Assembly: GCF_027942865.1 (NCBI RefSeq) | Contig: NC_134524.1 | Coordinates: 31,948,351-32,012,350, forward strand | From: Odontesthes bonariensis | Lineage: Eukaryota > Chordata > Actinopteri > Atheriniformes > Atherinopsidae | Reading direction: 5' to 3' | DNA: 64,000 nt | Shown here: positions 45,901 through 58,240 of the stretch, one piece after another | Numbering within the stretch: the stretch's first letter is position 1 | Layout of the letters: each line of letters begins with the position of its first letter | The notes under the pieces: generated by a model | Told to the model about the DNA's origin: nothing | The model's input: only the letters and a program-made list of their open reading frames with translations | Database searches by the model: none | Program-made: the position numbers and the translations under genes

Positions 45901-48900
45901 TTATCCAGTCAGATCCATGGTGGCCCCACATCATAACCTTACATGACCTAAAGAAACTGCTGCTGACATCATGGGGCATAATACTTGGAGATTGGACCGA
46001 AAAAAAAGTTTCAGTGCAATCTGTTGGTTTCCTTAGCTCGGAAATTGTTTTTGAATTGGCTCTATATGAACAAATTGGATTATTTTATGAATAATTATGA
46101 CTACAATTAATTGAATTCCAATTGGCTTGAATTGGACTTTATTATCTAAGTGCCTTGAGATGACATTTGTTGTATTTGGCGCTATATAAATAAAAATGAA
46201 TTGAATTGAATTGAATACCACAGATCACCTTTAGGAGTTTAGTTCACACCTCAACAAGTCAGAACGGTTTTGGTGTAACTACACAAGAGTTAGCTGGTAG
46301 TTTTATTGCTGTGGCCATCATGTAAGGAAAATAGGAATTTAGGGAAATACAAGTGGGAAGAGTTTCTCTACACTCCTCCCTTTGTTTTCCAGGGTAGACA
46401 GTTTGTCTGTCTCTTCTCTGATATGTCTGCTCTGACAGACACAGTCAACTGCTGAATGTCCCAAATGAGACCTTTTCTCTTGTGAAGAGTTCCATTTTAA
46501 AGTTGAGCATGAAACCTCAAACATTCACTTTGCAGGGTATTAGCTCACAGGGCATTTATTCATTCAGCTCAAGATTAGTTAGAAAGGAAGTTGGCAGTGA
46601 GTCGGTGATAAGGCTGCTCATGTCAGTTCATATTAGTTTCAACTTGTTTTTATGTTCGGACATAACCCATGCCCAGTCTTCAAAAGCTTACTTCTTATAA
46701 AAGGCTGTAACTGCATTTAGCTGATTGATATTTATAGTTTTTGGTTATTTTTAACACTTTTTCCAGAGATAATCTGTAGCAGTTCATTAATAAAAAAAAA
46801 AGTCATATTTCAGATAGACAGATCTGTATGTAGTTAGAAACAGTTTAGTAGTCTGTTTTCACGCTGTTTATTCAAAGCCCAATTCTTCAGCCACAGCATT
46901 AATGGCTGATTTTGTTGATAATGGGTCTTGTTGTAACATGTAAAACATGAGGGAGGGGAACTTTAGATTACAATTCTGATTTTACCCGATATGCCAGGAT
47001 ATAGATGTCAAATCAGGTGTGAGATTGTCCCAGATGTTGTTGTACTCATGTCTGATTCTTTTCATTTCTTTAGGTATTTGATTGCCAGTATCTAACTGAT
47101 GAGGTAAAATACATCCACAATGGCTGTCCGTTATTAAAGGAAGACACAGTCAAGCTTCGCCTATACAGGTACGATGTGGGGGAACTAACATCAAATTCAT
47201 AGATACACAGGAGAAGTAAAAATATTTAATTCTGAGAAAAATAGATGCATGAAAAAGTGCATGAGTTAAATATTTGGGTTGTAATTTTAGGTCATTATTT
47301 CATTTCTTTTTGACCAGGTTCACTGAGACAGAGACATACTTGGAGGAGTTTTCTCTCCACGTGGACATTGTGGAGCCTGAATGCAGTATCATTAAACTGG
47401 GGCCCAAATCCCTGGAGGTCCCTGAATTCTATGGCCTCTCTGATGCTGTTGATGGCAATGTGGTGTCCTTCCACTATGAAAGGAAATCTAGCCTGGAATG
47501 TAGCATTCACCTCAGTCACCATGATACCCACTTGCCTGCCCATGGGAAGTTGGTCACTGGGGAGCCAGAAAAAGCCACTAAGAGAGGGGATGAGCCAGAG
47601 AGCTTCATTCACCTGCGTCAGCAGCTGGGTAACCTGCGAAAGTCATTCTCAATCCAAGGATTATTACTAAAAACAATCAAACAATACAGTACAACTAATT
47701 TAACAAAGAAACACACTGTGTTTCAGTAATCGCTGGTTGATAGCTGTTCACAAAGTATAGATTAAGATATGAGATTATATGCAGCTTTCATCTTTCTTAT
47801 TTGCAGCTCAGGACAATTAAGTAGAGCTTTCCACATGTCCACAGGGGACAGTCACAAGGTGTAACTTTCTGTGTGAGTCCAAATGATGTCAATTTTACTG
47901 CCTACCCAAGTTAGTGTGGGTCTCATAGACCTTTTGTCAGACATCTGGGTTCAGGCCACACTGTACACATTCTAAGTGCCCCACCTACAAATGAACGGAG
48001 AAAATTAACCCCTTAACGCCTGAATTTATATAGCTGTATATAAAAAAATGTTTTGTGTGTGTTTTAGCCTTTAAGTAGATGGTAAATAATGCTGAGATTA
48101 TTCATTTCACTTTTGCACAAAAAATAAATAGAAATTTTGGTATGTTGCTTATTTGCAACACCAGGCATAATGGTCAATAATAAGATAACAACAACACAGT
48201 AATATAACAGTGAAAAAACAATGTTTTTTTATTCACCCTTTTTTTTTTACATATTTATTTCTATAAATCTGCAACAGGAAATAAGTCTGTCACTTTGCGG
48301 TCGTGGTGAATATGGACTAACCGGCATTGGGGGAATAAAGATGCTATCTCAGCTGGTTGATTGAGTCAAACGGTTTGTAGCATATATGCGACAATAGGTG
48401 TTATAGGGTTAAAAAATATAAAAAATTCAACAACAGCTGTTGCTGCATTTAACTCCAGCTCTGTTTTCAGCAGAAGTTGTGTGAAGAAACTTGCCATTAT
48501 CCACATAGTTATTATCATCATTGAGAGAGCACTATAAAAACACACAAATTTTGTCATTTCTTGATTCTTGTTGTTTGATTTAAATGTGTGCAACTGTGTG
48601 ACAGATCATTTATACCTAAATAGTAGTATAAAGGGAATGGAGTACACATGTACACTGCTCCAAAAAATAAAGGGAACACCTAAACAACACAATGTAAGTC
48701 CAAGTCAATCACGCTTCTGTGAAATCAACCTTCCAGTTAGGAAGCAGCACTGACTGTGAATCAGTTCCACCTGCTGCTGTGCAAATGGAACAAACAGGTG
48801 GGAATGAGAGGCAGTTAGCAAGACCACTCCTGTAAAGGAGTGGTTCTGCAGGTGGTGACCACAGAGCATTTCTCTGTTCTCACCCTTTCTGGCTGATGTT

Positions 48901-51900
48901 TTGGTCACTTTGCATTTTGTCAGTGCTCTCACCCCCAGAGGTAGCATGAGGCGGTGTCTGCAGCCCACAGAAGGTGCTCAGGTAGAGCAGCTCATCCAGG
49001 AAGGCACATCAATGTGATCTGTGGCAAGAAGGTTTGCTGTGTCTCTCAGCACAGTGTGCAGAGCATGGAGGAGATACCAGGAGACAGGCCGGTACACCAG
49101 GAGACAGGCCGGTACCCCAGGAGACAGGCCGGTACCCCAGGAGACATGTAGGGGGCCGTAGGAGGGCAACAACCCAGCAGCAGGACCGCTACCTCCTCCT
49201 TTGTGGAAGGAGGAACAGAAGGAGTGCTGCCAGAGCTGCAGAATGACCCCCAGCTGCCACTAATATGCATGTTTCTGCTCAAACTGTCAGAAACAGACTC
49301 CATGAGGGGGGTGTGAGGGCCCAACTTCCACAGGTGGGCTTGTGCTGACAGCCCAACACCGTGCAGGGAGATTGGCATTTGCCAGAGAACCCCAAGATTG
49401 GCAGATTCACCATTGGCGCCCTGTGTTCTTCATGGATGAGAGCAGGTTCACACTGAGCACATGTGACAGATGTGACAGATGTGATGGAGTCTGGAGACCC
49501 ATGGAGAAACCAGCCTCCTCCAGCAGGACCGGTTTGGCAGTGGGTCAGTAATAGTGAGGGGAGGCATTTCTTTGGAGGGCCGCACAGCCTCCCATGTGCC
49601 AGCCAGAGGTACCCTGACTGCCATTAGGTACCGGGATGAGACCTGAATCCTGCCCGTTCCCCAGACCTGAATCCAATCCAGCACATCTGGGACATCGTGT
49701 CTGGTTCCATCCACCAACGCCACGTTGCACCACAGACTGTCCAGGAGCTGACTGATGCTTTAGTCCAGGCCTGGGAGGAGGCCCCTCAGGAGAACATCAT
49801 CAGGAGCCCAGGCGTAGTAGGGAGGTCATAGAGGCAGGTGGAGGCCACACACACTACTGAGCCTCATTTTTGGCTTCTCTTGAGGAATTTCCACTGAAGC
49901 TGGATCAGCCTGTAATTTTATTTTGAGTATGATTCCAAATCCAGACCTCCATGAGATAATAATTTTGATTTACATTGATCATTTTTAGGTTATTTTGTCC
50001 TCAACGCATTCCACTATGTAATGAATAACGATTTTCATCTAGAATATTTCATTCATTGAAATCTAGAATATGTTATTTTAGTGTTCCCTTTATTTTTTGG
50101 AGCAGTGTAGTAACTTGCCAGTGCACAGAAACATACATTTTGGGGAGTAGTGGGACACCAGTTTAGGAATTTTTAGATTCTGTGAAGAGCATCAGAAATG
50201 GATGTTATTTCTTAAACTGTCGACTCCATCGATTCAAGTTGATTATGTGTAAAGTAGTGATCCAGTTCTGAAGAGGTTTGTGCATACTTATGAAATATCT
50301 AGATGATGTCATAGGCCTGCATAGCTTTACAGTTTATTGAGACAGAAAGACAAGCAGCTGATTAGGTTTTTAATGTTAGGGTAGATGTTCTTGAATAACA
50401 GTCTGCTGCAAAGCAAAATTTCCCAGCAAATGTTTGACTTGGGCACAATTGATCAAAGTTAATTATAGAAGCAGTAGCGCACATAGTGACAAATCAATAT
50501 CAAATCCGATTCAAATGTGACCATTTGAAAGCAGTGGAAGCAGATGAGAGACTGGTTTGGAACAAAATTATGAGCACAAATAATTGTGTCATCTCCATAT
50601 AAAAGAACAACTTAGCTAGGATGATATCATAATGGACCAAGAACAGACCCCTGTGGCATCCCATTATTAAAGATAAAAGGGCCTAATTTTGTTTTTTATC
50701 AAAATACTGTGTTTTAACCAAATCCAAATAAATGATATGGATGTCACACTATATAAAACCAGAAGCCTAAGTAATGTAAGACTAATGTTAACATGGTGTT
50801 ATCGCTGAATGTTTTCTTCATTATTTCAGATAATAAAGCCAGGGCAATGTGTAAATCTGAAGATTGCCTAAAAGGTCTGAAGATGGTAAAGTTCACCAAA
50901 ATTTCCTGTGATGAGTTTCTGATGATGGGGCTAAAGTATCAGCACATAGACCCTCCATCACCAGATCTAGACTACATCACAATCAGGCTGAACCTCAAGG
51001 ACACCAGAAGTGGCAGCATATTTCAGGTAATTTGGCAGCTAAGTCACGTATATATGTGATGTGTGAAGTTTTAGGGTTTTTCCCTAGGTCTGGATTAATA
51101 CCTATTAAACATTTATTAGTTTGGGGTTCCAAGATATATGCAGTGACAACACAATGTACTAGGTTTCATCTCTCTATAATATAGGGAAAATGGCTTTTGC
51201 CAAACCCTGTTGTTTTGTGACTTACTGGGAACTTTCATATGGTTTTATGCTTTGTGCACATATTTGTTTTTCTTAGGAATGGGATTTTAAATTGTTACTA
51301 AGAAAACGTTCTTTTAATACTGTGTTGCAGTCTGAGCGGGCCTGGATTCCGGTGAAAATAGTTGGTGCAATGCCCAACCAGCCTCCAAAACCATCCTTCA
51401 TGTCCATGTTTATCTTGGAAGTAGACCAGTTCATTCTCACACCGCTATCCACTGCTACACTGGATGCTGAGGATGAGGAAACTCCCAAACAGCTTTTGGT
51501 TTTTAATATCACCAAACCCCCCGTTGAAGGCTTTCTCACCCATCTGTCTGATCACACTCGTCCAATCTCCTCCTTTACATGGCTCGATCTCAATGACATG
51601 CTTATAGGGTACCAACCTCCGAATTCTTCACACACCCAACGTAGGAATTATGAGGTAAGACATCTCTTGATCCTGTTTCTTTGCTATAGATAGAACAATG
51701 AATTTGGTTGTGCTAATAGTATCTGGTAAAACTAGATTCTACTTACAGGTGGAATTTGAAGTTCACGATGTTTTCTTTGAGAAGAGTCCATCAATAACTG
51801 TTTCTGTGTCTGTAAGGAGTGCGGACACGAATGCACCCAGAGTGTCCTGGAACATGGGTATGTTGACATAGTCACAGTTTTGTTGATTGGAGTTTTAAAA

Positions 51901-54900
51901 TTCACATATAACCAATGATCAATTCTTCCACTTGAGACAATGAAAACCTCCACAGAACTTTGTAGTCTCTTTAGCCAACGGTTTGGTTGTATTACATTTT
52001 ATCAGGTGGTCAAAATTTTCCCATTTACAAGCAGCAGGCAGAGGTTTTTAGAAAGAAACCTCTTAAGAATCTCACTGTGCACAAATAAGATTTAGCTAAA
52101 TAATCTCAATTTAAACAATACATCTGCATAGTTAATCTTTCAAGCTGCAACTTTGGGACTGAAATGAACTTTACTTGAGAAATAAACATCCTGGTACAAA
52201 AGCACCATAAGCTAATTTTGTCAGTTATGACAACTGCACAATTGGAGACTTTTTGTATAACCCACCCGTTTGAACTAGCCTAGGAATTCCCATGCTGCTT
52301 TGTGTGCGATTTCATTTACACTGTAAAGGCAGCCTGGAAACCACCGCCCTTTTTTTTGCCTGAGTTAGGGAACCAATCACAGAACGCGGGGGGCAGCAAG
52401 ATGATGACGACGTCTATGCGCGACACCGAAGCTTGTAGAGTGTTAATCCAACATGGCAGCGGACACAACGTTACCGTTCGATGCAGCCTTAGAAAGTGTT
52501 TAAGTAGCTTAGAACGCAAGTTTACTTTTAAAAAAGAGCAACGTTTGGCGTTGAAAGATTTCATTGCCTTCTTCCTTGTCAAATTTCTGTCGCTCTACAC
52601 ACGTCATCTAGTATAAGTGATACAATTGGCTATGAATCGCGCGCAAAGCAGCATGGGAAGAACCTGACGCCATTTGATAGACATTCGTAGCGCCCAATAA
52701 ACGGCTCTAGGCATTCGTAAACCACGCCTCAAATACGAGAAAATGCACACCTAGTTCCCAGACCACCATCTCATCGAGATGTGGACGAGTCAGCCAGGCT
52801 ACGTTTGAACTGTGTTGAGACTTAAATCCTTAATCATTAAAGACGCATTCTGATGTGTACGTCTATCAACATGTGCATGTCAATTAGGCCGCTACCTGAT
52901 GGATTTGTAGTGTTTCATGAATCTGTCAGGGCCATAACATGCTTTTTATTATTTTTGCAAAATACAACAGTGTATGCTTCACCAGCCATACAACTGTCAA
53001 AGTCTACCAAAAATGGAAGATTTCATAATAACAAATACAGAAGTTTCGCCTAAAGGCGCGAATAATTCTTTGAAGAATTCAAGGGCAAGATTGGACTACA
53101 AGCAACAGAAACTGTGAAATTAGATGATCATTGCACAGATCCCAACAACGAGGCATACACAGGGAATCCATTAGAGCTCAACTACATCCACAGGAGCCAC
53201 ATGTTCTCTGAACATGGAACCATATACTTTTTTTAATCTCCCAAAATGAACATAGATATTGAATTCATATAGCTTTTTACATATGTATTGTTTCCTTAAT
53301 AAAATTCTGTTTTGCAGGTCTGAGCCTGTTGGAAGGTCAGTCTCGTCCAGTTACATGGAACCAGCTTCAAATTGTGGATAATGACAACCTAAATGCTGTT
53401 CGTATCATCACTATTGATGGCCTGCTGCATGGGCGGCTAACTGTAAGAGGTACAGGCACAACAACAACAGAAAGCACCACATTTCCCCACTTCTGTCTAG
53501 ATCCATCATTTGAACTGAAAATGCGCATGCAAGTTGCTTTCTGATGGTTTATGGCATAACCACACGATTTAAAGGCTTGTTTGTACTCCCATTAGGTACG
53601 CAAATACAGCGCATCCGGAAAGTATTCACAGTGCTCCACTTTTTCCACGATATCCTCTGTTACAGCCTTATTCCCAAATAGATCAGTTCATCTTTTACCT
53701 CAAAATTCTAAACATAATACCCCACAATGACAGAGTGATAAAAAGTTTGTTTGAAACTTTTGCAAAATTAATTAAAATAAAACAGCGTTTCACAGCGTTT
53801 GCCATGACCCTCAAAAGTGAGCTCAGGTGCATCCTGTTTCCACTGATCATCCTTCAGAAGTTTCTCCAACCTGATTGCAGTCCAGCTGTGTAAATTCAGT
53901 TGACTGGCCATGATTTGGAAAAGCACAACCTTATTATAAAAGGTCCCATAGTTGACAGTGCATGTCAGAGCACAAACCAAGACATGAAGTCTGTAGACTT
54001 CCGATACACGATTATATGGATGCACAGATCTGGGAAAGGCTACAGGAAAATTGCTGCAGCATTGAAGATCCCAGTGACCACATTGGCCTCCATCTTCTGT
54101 AAATGGAAGAAGTTTGGAACCACCAAACTTACTGTCGGCAATAAGCTTCTCTTCCTTGAGCTGGCCGCCCGTCCACTCTGAGCAATCGGAGTAGAAGGGC
54201 CTTTGTCAGAGTGACAATTTGGGTTCTTGGTGACCTCCCTGATGGAGCTCCAGCATTGCTCTGTGGAGAGAGAAGAACCTTCCAGAAGGACAACCATTTC
54301 TGCAGCACTCCACCTATCAGGCCTGTATGGCAGAGTGGCCAGACAGAAGCCACTCCTCAGTAAAAGGCACATGACAGCCTGCCTGGAGTTTGCCAAAAGG
54401 CCCCTGAAAGACTCTCAGACCATGAGAACTAAAATTCTCTGCTCTGATGAAACAAAGATTGAACTCTTTGGCCTGAATGTCAACTTTTGTCTGGAGGAAA
54501 GCAGGCACTGGTCATCAGCTGGCTAACACCATCCCTACAGTGAAGCATGGTGGTGGCAGCATCATGCTGTGGGGATGTTTTTCAGCGGCAGGAACTGGGA
54601 GACTAGTCAGGGTCAAGGGAAAGATGAATGCAGCAATGTACAGAGACATCCTTGATGATAACCTGCTTCAGAGCGCTCTGGACCTCGGACCGGGGCGAAG
54701 GTTCATCTTCCAACAGCACAACGATCTGAAAATGGCTGTATATCGACGCTCCCCATCCAACCTGATGGAGCCTGAGAGGTTCTGCAATGAAGAATGGAGG
54801 GAAACTGCCCAAAAATAGGTGCCAAGCTTGTAGTATCATACTTAAAACGACTGGAGGCTGTCATTTCTGCCAAAGGTGCTTCAACAAAGTATTGAGCAAA

Positions 54901-57173
54901 CACTGCCTACAAATGCAAATGTTTTTTTATTTTGAATAAATTTGCAAAAGTTTCAAACAAACTTTTTGCACTTTGTCATTTTTGGTGAGTAGAGTTCTGA
55001 GGTAAAATATGAATTTATTCTGTTTGGGAATAAGGCACTGAATACTTTCCAGATTCACTGTAGGTACGTCTGTTTCAAACTTTGTCAAACCAACATAACC
55101 CCATGCGTGTTTTACATTGGCATGGTTGTTAGGCAGTACATCCACCATAGGGCAGCTCAGAGTTAACTTCAGGGTTTACGACGTCTGTTTCAGACAATAA
55201 CAAACATGGTGACGGTGGAGGAGATCACCTTAAAGGGATATGCCACCCCCAGGCCAAATTAAGGCTACGGCTACACGAAAACGAAACGAGGTTTTTTTTG
55301 AAAACGGGTACGAAAATTCTTGCGACCACACGGAAACGCGCTGCTGGTCCAGACGAAAACGATGAAACGATGCAGTACACACGCCACTGTGTCACGCCAC
55401 GCTGTGAGACAATAGAGAAGTGTTAAAATTGGCTCACAGCGTCAACGTGTGACTGACGCAAAAACGTTTTAGCTGTAACAATGGAAACGAAACGAGGCCG
55501 TTTTCAAACTTTCCCACTCTGGAACCCGTTTTCAAAAACTATCGTTTTGGGGTAGTGGGAACGCCGGCTCCGTGTGGCCGCGACAGCGAAACGATAAGAA
55601 AAAGTATCGTTTACAGTGAAAAACGTTTCCGTGTAGCCGCAGCCTAAGTGTATCCCCGCATTCCCGAGACATAAATAAGTGTGTGGGAGCGTTTTCCTGG
55701 CGACCCAGGCATTGTCCGAATCTCACAGCACTGACCACTGCTTGGTTGCGCGTAATACATACATGCTAGCGTCGCCAGCGTCGCCAATCGAAATATTTCG
55801 CCCAACGTGAATTAATTTACTTGATTTACCTTCTAATTACTGTGTGAGTGGTGTACTTTCACATCGAGTGCAAATGAGTGTGTAAATCTACACGGAAGGC
55901 TGGGTTTGCTCATGTCGGTTTGGGAACTAGTTTCCGGTGCGGAAAACACAGCCGAAGCACACCCCCGACTTCCTCAAACAAACCAGCGTGAAGCAGTCAG
56001 GGGGGTGGGGATTCCCAATGACGTAGCGGGGGATGGACAGAAGGCTCCGTCTGTATGCGTCTGCCTATTTAACGTTGTGCATAAATGAGCCATTCTCCAC
56101 CAAGTTCTATGACAGCCATCTTTGTAGTTTATGTTAGATGTTGCTGTGGAATTATTTACATGATAGCCATATTTTATTTTCTAAATATCACCCGTTGTCC
56201 ATGTTCAAATTGCTCCTAGTTTTAAGTGTGAGCATACATGATTGCCTGTTGCTGCGTAAGTCATGTGATGGACTGATCTGTCAGGGCAAACGACCAAAGA
56301 CGGCTAGGATACAGACAATGGAAAGATGTGTTATCCTCAGTACTGGTAAACTCTATCTATAGTATGAGTGAATTTATTCTAATATTTTTCAATAGTAAAA
56401 AATAAACAAGATTATATAATGACATCAGATTTATTGTATGACCCCACTGAGGATTTTAATAGTATCAGATGCAAACCAAATAAACATCCTTAGGTCACAT
56501 TTGGTGTAAAATCTTAATTTAGAGACCTGTGCTGTCATATATGATATCTATTTTTATCCTATTGTTGATGGAAACTCCAGGTGGAAAGGGCTTCATGTTC
56601 ACTGTCGATGACATAAAAGCCGGCATGGTCCATTATCACCATGATGACAGTGACTCCACAAAGGACTTCATCATCTTCCGCATTACCGATGGCCCCCATC
56701 AGACCCGACACAAGTTCCCCATCAAGATCCTCCCCAAAGATGACAGTCCTCCTTTACTTATAACTAACATGCTGTTGGAGGTCTCTGAGGGCCAAACGGC
56801 TCTGCTGAGAGGCTCCACCCTCCAGGCTTCAGACACGGACTCCAATGATGACTACATCCTCTTTAACATCACCCGCCTCCCGCAGGCAGGGGAGGTCATG
56901 AAAATCCCAGGACCAGGGCTGACAGGTCAGGGGGGCGGGCTTATTCTTCTTCCTCTTTTCTTTCTCTTGTCTGTCTGTTTTTGTGCATTTGTTGATGCTA
57001 TAACCACATTATGTTCTGGTTTTAATTCAGGTTACCCAGTCACCCACTTTCTCCAGAGAGACCTTTCTCAGTCCATAGTTTACTATAGACACCTTGGAAA
57101 CGAGGTGTTTGATGATTCCTTTGAGGTGGTGCTGTCTGATTTCCATGACCCTCCAAATCTGTCGGAGCCTCAG
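42957..57173 (+). CDS. frem1: frem1, first nine coding exons (5' part)
   Basis: Encodes the N-terminal 633 codons of FREM1, a secreted extracellular-matrix protein that stabilises the Fras1/Frem2 complex at epithelial basement membranes. Exons: 42957-43199, 47074-47168, 47318-47628, 50830-51026, 51331-51654, 51749-51857, 53318-53449, 56581-56925, 57031-57173. All borders are AG/GT and every split codon rejoins in frame. The start has a good context (AGCAATGG) and a signal peptide ([14 protein letters not shown]). Close matches to vertebrate FREM1 include [67 protein letters not shown] and [23 protein letters not shown]2-type repeats start near residue 280. The later repeats, Calx-beta and C-type lectin regions lie beyond the window. 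It could be frem1a or frem1b; the sequence alone does not say. No disabling change seen. Confidence 0.92.
43409..44230 (-). mobile_element. Rex1-like LINE, 5'-truncated, in frem1 intron 1
   Basis: Minus-strand frames encode the end of a non-LTR reverse transcriptase [34 protein letters not shown], then a TGA where related elements have Arg, then SFGA and [17 protein letters not shown], ending HQSILLLN. The 3' tail is a pentamer array (ATCGT on the minus strand, 43411-43435). The TGA is a single base change from CGA. Confidence 0.7.
44231..44518. other. frem1 intron 1, nothing recognised
   Basis: Short stretch between the Rex1-like LINE and the hAT at 44527. No exon or repeat named. Confidence 0.35.
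44527..45355. mobile_element. hAT-type element in frem1 intron 1
   Basis: 829 bp, the inverted partner of 15456-16268. Ends TAGGGATGGGAATCGA and TTCCCATCCCTA. Perfect GTCCTTCC duplications at 44519-44526 and 45356-45363. Non-autonomous; the overlapping short frames are not genes. Confidence 0.9.
45560..45984 (+). pseudogene. degenerate Tc1/mariner transposase C-terminus
   Basis: Translated fragments [16 protein letters not shown] and [12 protein letters not shown] correspond to the DLNPIEHLWDVL and QVRSMEAPPRNL region of Tc1-like transposases. The catalytic block is altered (PDIPEIC in place of PDLNPI) and stops intervene. Immediately followed by an L2 3' end. Confidence 0.6.
45985..46216 (+). 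mobile_element. L2 LINE 3' end in frem1 intron 1
   Basis: Starts at GAGATTGGACCGAAAA and runs through GGCGCTATATAAATAAA to the GAATT tail. About 230 bp, well preserved. Confidence 0.8.
46217..47073. other. frem1 intron 1, unique-looking
   Basis: No repeat or exon recognised until the acceptor TTTCTTTAG at 47073. Confidence 0.4.
47629..48650. other. frem1 intron 3, nothing recognised
   Basis: AT-rich, with a T-run near 48239-48248. No repeat named before the Tc1-type element at 48651. Confidence 0.35.
48651..50109 (+). mobile_element. Tc1/mariner element with decayed transposase
   Basis: Inverted ends CACTGCTCCAAAAAATAAAG and its complement, each flanked by TA (48651-48652 and 50108-50109). 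Inside, plus-strand frames carry [14 protein letters not shown] (first catalytic Asp near 49435), [20 protein letters not shown] and [12 protein letters not shown] (third position near 49670-49695). The DNARPH block with the second Asp is missing: sequence jumps from RYRDE to the region before PDLNP. A tandem repeat at 49077-49146 also disrupts the N-terminal part. Located in frem1 intron 3. Confidence 0.85.
49077..49146. repeat. 20-bp tandem repeat inside the Tc1-type element
   Basis: About three and a half units of CCCAGGAGACAGGCCGGTAC. Not expected in the intact transposase gene, so it arose after insertion or in the parent copy. Confidence 0.85.
50110..50829. other. frem1 intron 3, distal part
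   Basis: No repeat recognised; leads to the acceptor TTATTTCAG at 50829. Confidence 0.35.
51858..53317. other. frem1 intron 6
   Basis: Contains the inverted-end element at 52286-52660. No additional exon seen. Confidence 0.4.
52286..52660. mobile_element. inverted-end MITE-like element
   Basis: TTCCCATGCTGCTTTGTGTG on the left pairs with GCGCAAAGCAGCATGGGAA on the right, bracketing 375 bp. Target duplications are not obvious, so the ends may extend outward. Opposite-strand frames inside (52302-52616) are not recognisable proteins. Confidence 0.5.
53605..55062 (+). mobile_element. Tc1-type element with defective transposase
   Basis: Ends read TACAGCGCATCCGGAAAGTA and the complement of TACAGTGAATCTGGAAAGTA, with TA at both borders. 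Frames encode an N-terminal paired-like domain ([18 protein letters not shown]), [10 protein letters not shown] with the first Asp, and [20 protein letters not shown]. The second acidic motif reads FQQHND (His where Tc1 has Asp), and the DLNPIE block is deleted just after it. Several frameshifts. Located in frem1 intron 7. Confidence 0.88.
55234..56031. mobile_element. one-armed copy of the 19734-21412 foldback
   Basis: Begins AGGGATATGCCACCCCCAGG after TTAA (55230-55233) and follows the left arm and central spacer of the outer foldback down to AATGACGTAGCGGGG. It then diverges; no right arm is present. Its left arm is interrupted by the element at 55263-55644. Confidence 0.8.
55263..55644. 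mobile_element. Harbinger-type MITE with TAA duplication
   Basis: 382 bp with ends GGCTACGGCTACACG and the inverse of GGCTGCGGCTACACG. TAA flanks it (55260-55262 and 55645-55647), fitting the 3-bp TWA duplication of PIF/Harbinger. Rich in AAAACGAAACG words. Nested in the one-armed foldback. Confidence 0.8.
56032..56580. other. frem1 intron 7, distal part
   Basis: No repeat recognised before the exon 8 acceptor at 56580. The short open frame at 56138-56362 has no domain. Confidence 0.35.
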
Positions 57174-57487
57174 GTGGGTAACAGTAACACATCTTCATGA
57201 CACTGCTATTTGGTAAATGAACTGAGGAGAGAGTGACTGGGTTTGTTCCAGACTAGAGTGCATTATTATGAATTTCCTCTGAAACATCAATTCCATCTGA
57301 ATAGGTCTTTAGTATCTACAGTCCAGCAAGCATCTCGGGCAGTTTCTTTGCTCTTAGTATGTCAGCATACTGACATCTATCTGTGTAGATCATCCAGGTC
57401 ATGGTTATGGTTCGCCTCTTTTGACATGAAGCTGTATGACATCCCACATTAGCAATATCATTTATTAAATTAGACTTACCCCCCGCT
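57174..57487. other. frem1 intron 9, start
   Basis: Unique-looking sequence after the exon 9 donor (CAGGTGGGTA). No repeat named until 57488. Confidence 0.4.
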
Positions 57488-58240
57488 GCGTCCTGTGAGC
57501 AGAGTTCCAGCCTCGTTTTGGCGTTCAATTCAATTCAATTCATTTTTATTTATATAGCGCCAAATACAACAAATGTCATCTCAAGGCACTTAGATAGTAA
57601 GTCCAATTCAAGCCAATTGGAATTCAATTAATTAATAATAATCATAATTCATAAAATAATCCAATTCGTTCATATAGAGCCAATTCAAAAACAATTTCCT
57701 AGCTAAGAAAACCAACAGATTGCACTGAAAACTTTTTCTTTTTCGGTCCAATCTCCCGGCCTGAGCGTGCCTGAGGCGACTGTGGAGAGAAACGACTCCC
57801 TTTTAACAGGAAGAAACCTCTGGCAGAACCAGACTCAGGGAGGGTGGCCATCCGCCTCCACCAGCTGGGGTTTGAGAAGACAGAAAGGGGGGGAGGGGGC
57901 CGCGGCGGCACTGTAACACCATTCAAAGGATATCTGTTGGAACAGGGAAACACGAGTTAATGACCACAATAATATCACATATACATAAAGAGAGTAAAGT
58001 GAGGAAAGGTGTGACAGATGAGTCCCCCCAGCAGGCTGGGCCTATAGCAGCTTAACTATGGGATGTTTCAGGATTACCTGAGCCATCCCTATTCAAGGTA
58101 AACACAAGAAACTTGTGCTAACGAAAAAATAAATAAATAAAGGACCAGACTCAGTAAGTAATTCCCTATACTCCCTATATAGATCTGCTCCTCACACCAC
58201 AACAACCATCTTTTTACAGCCACAAGCTACCTCAGCCTCT

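Noticed and set aside
53900..54818. Host gene in frem1 intron 7
   Set aside because: The frames are Tc1-type transposase pieces within defined inverted ends and TA borders.
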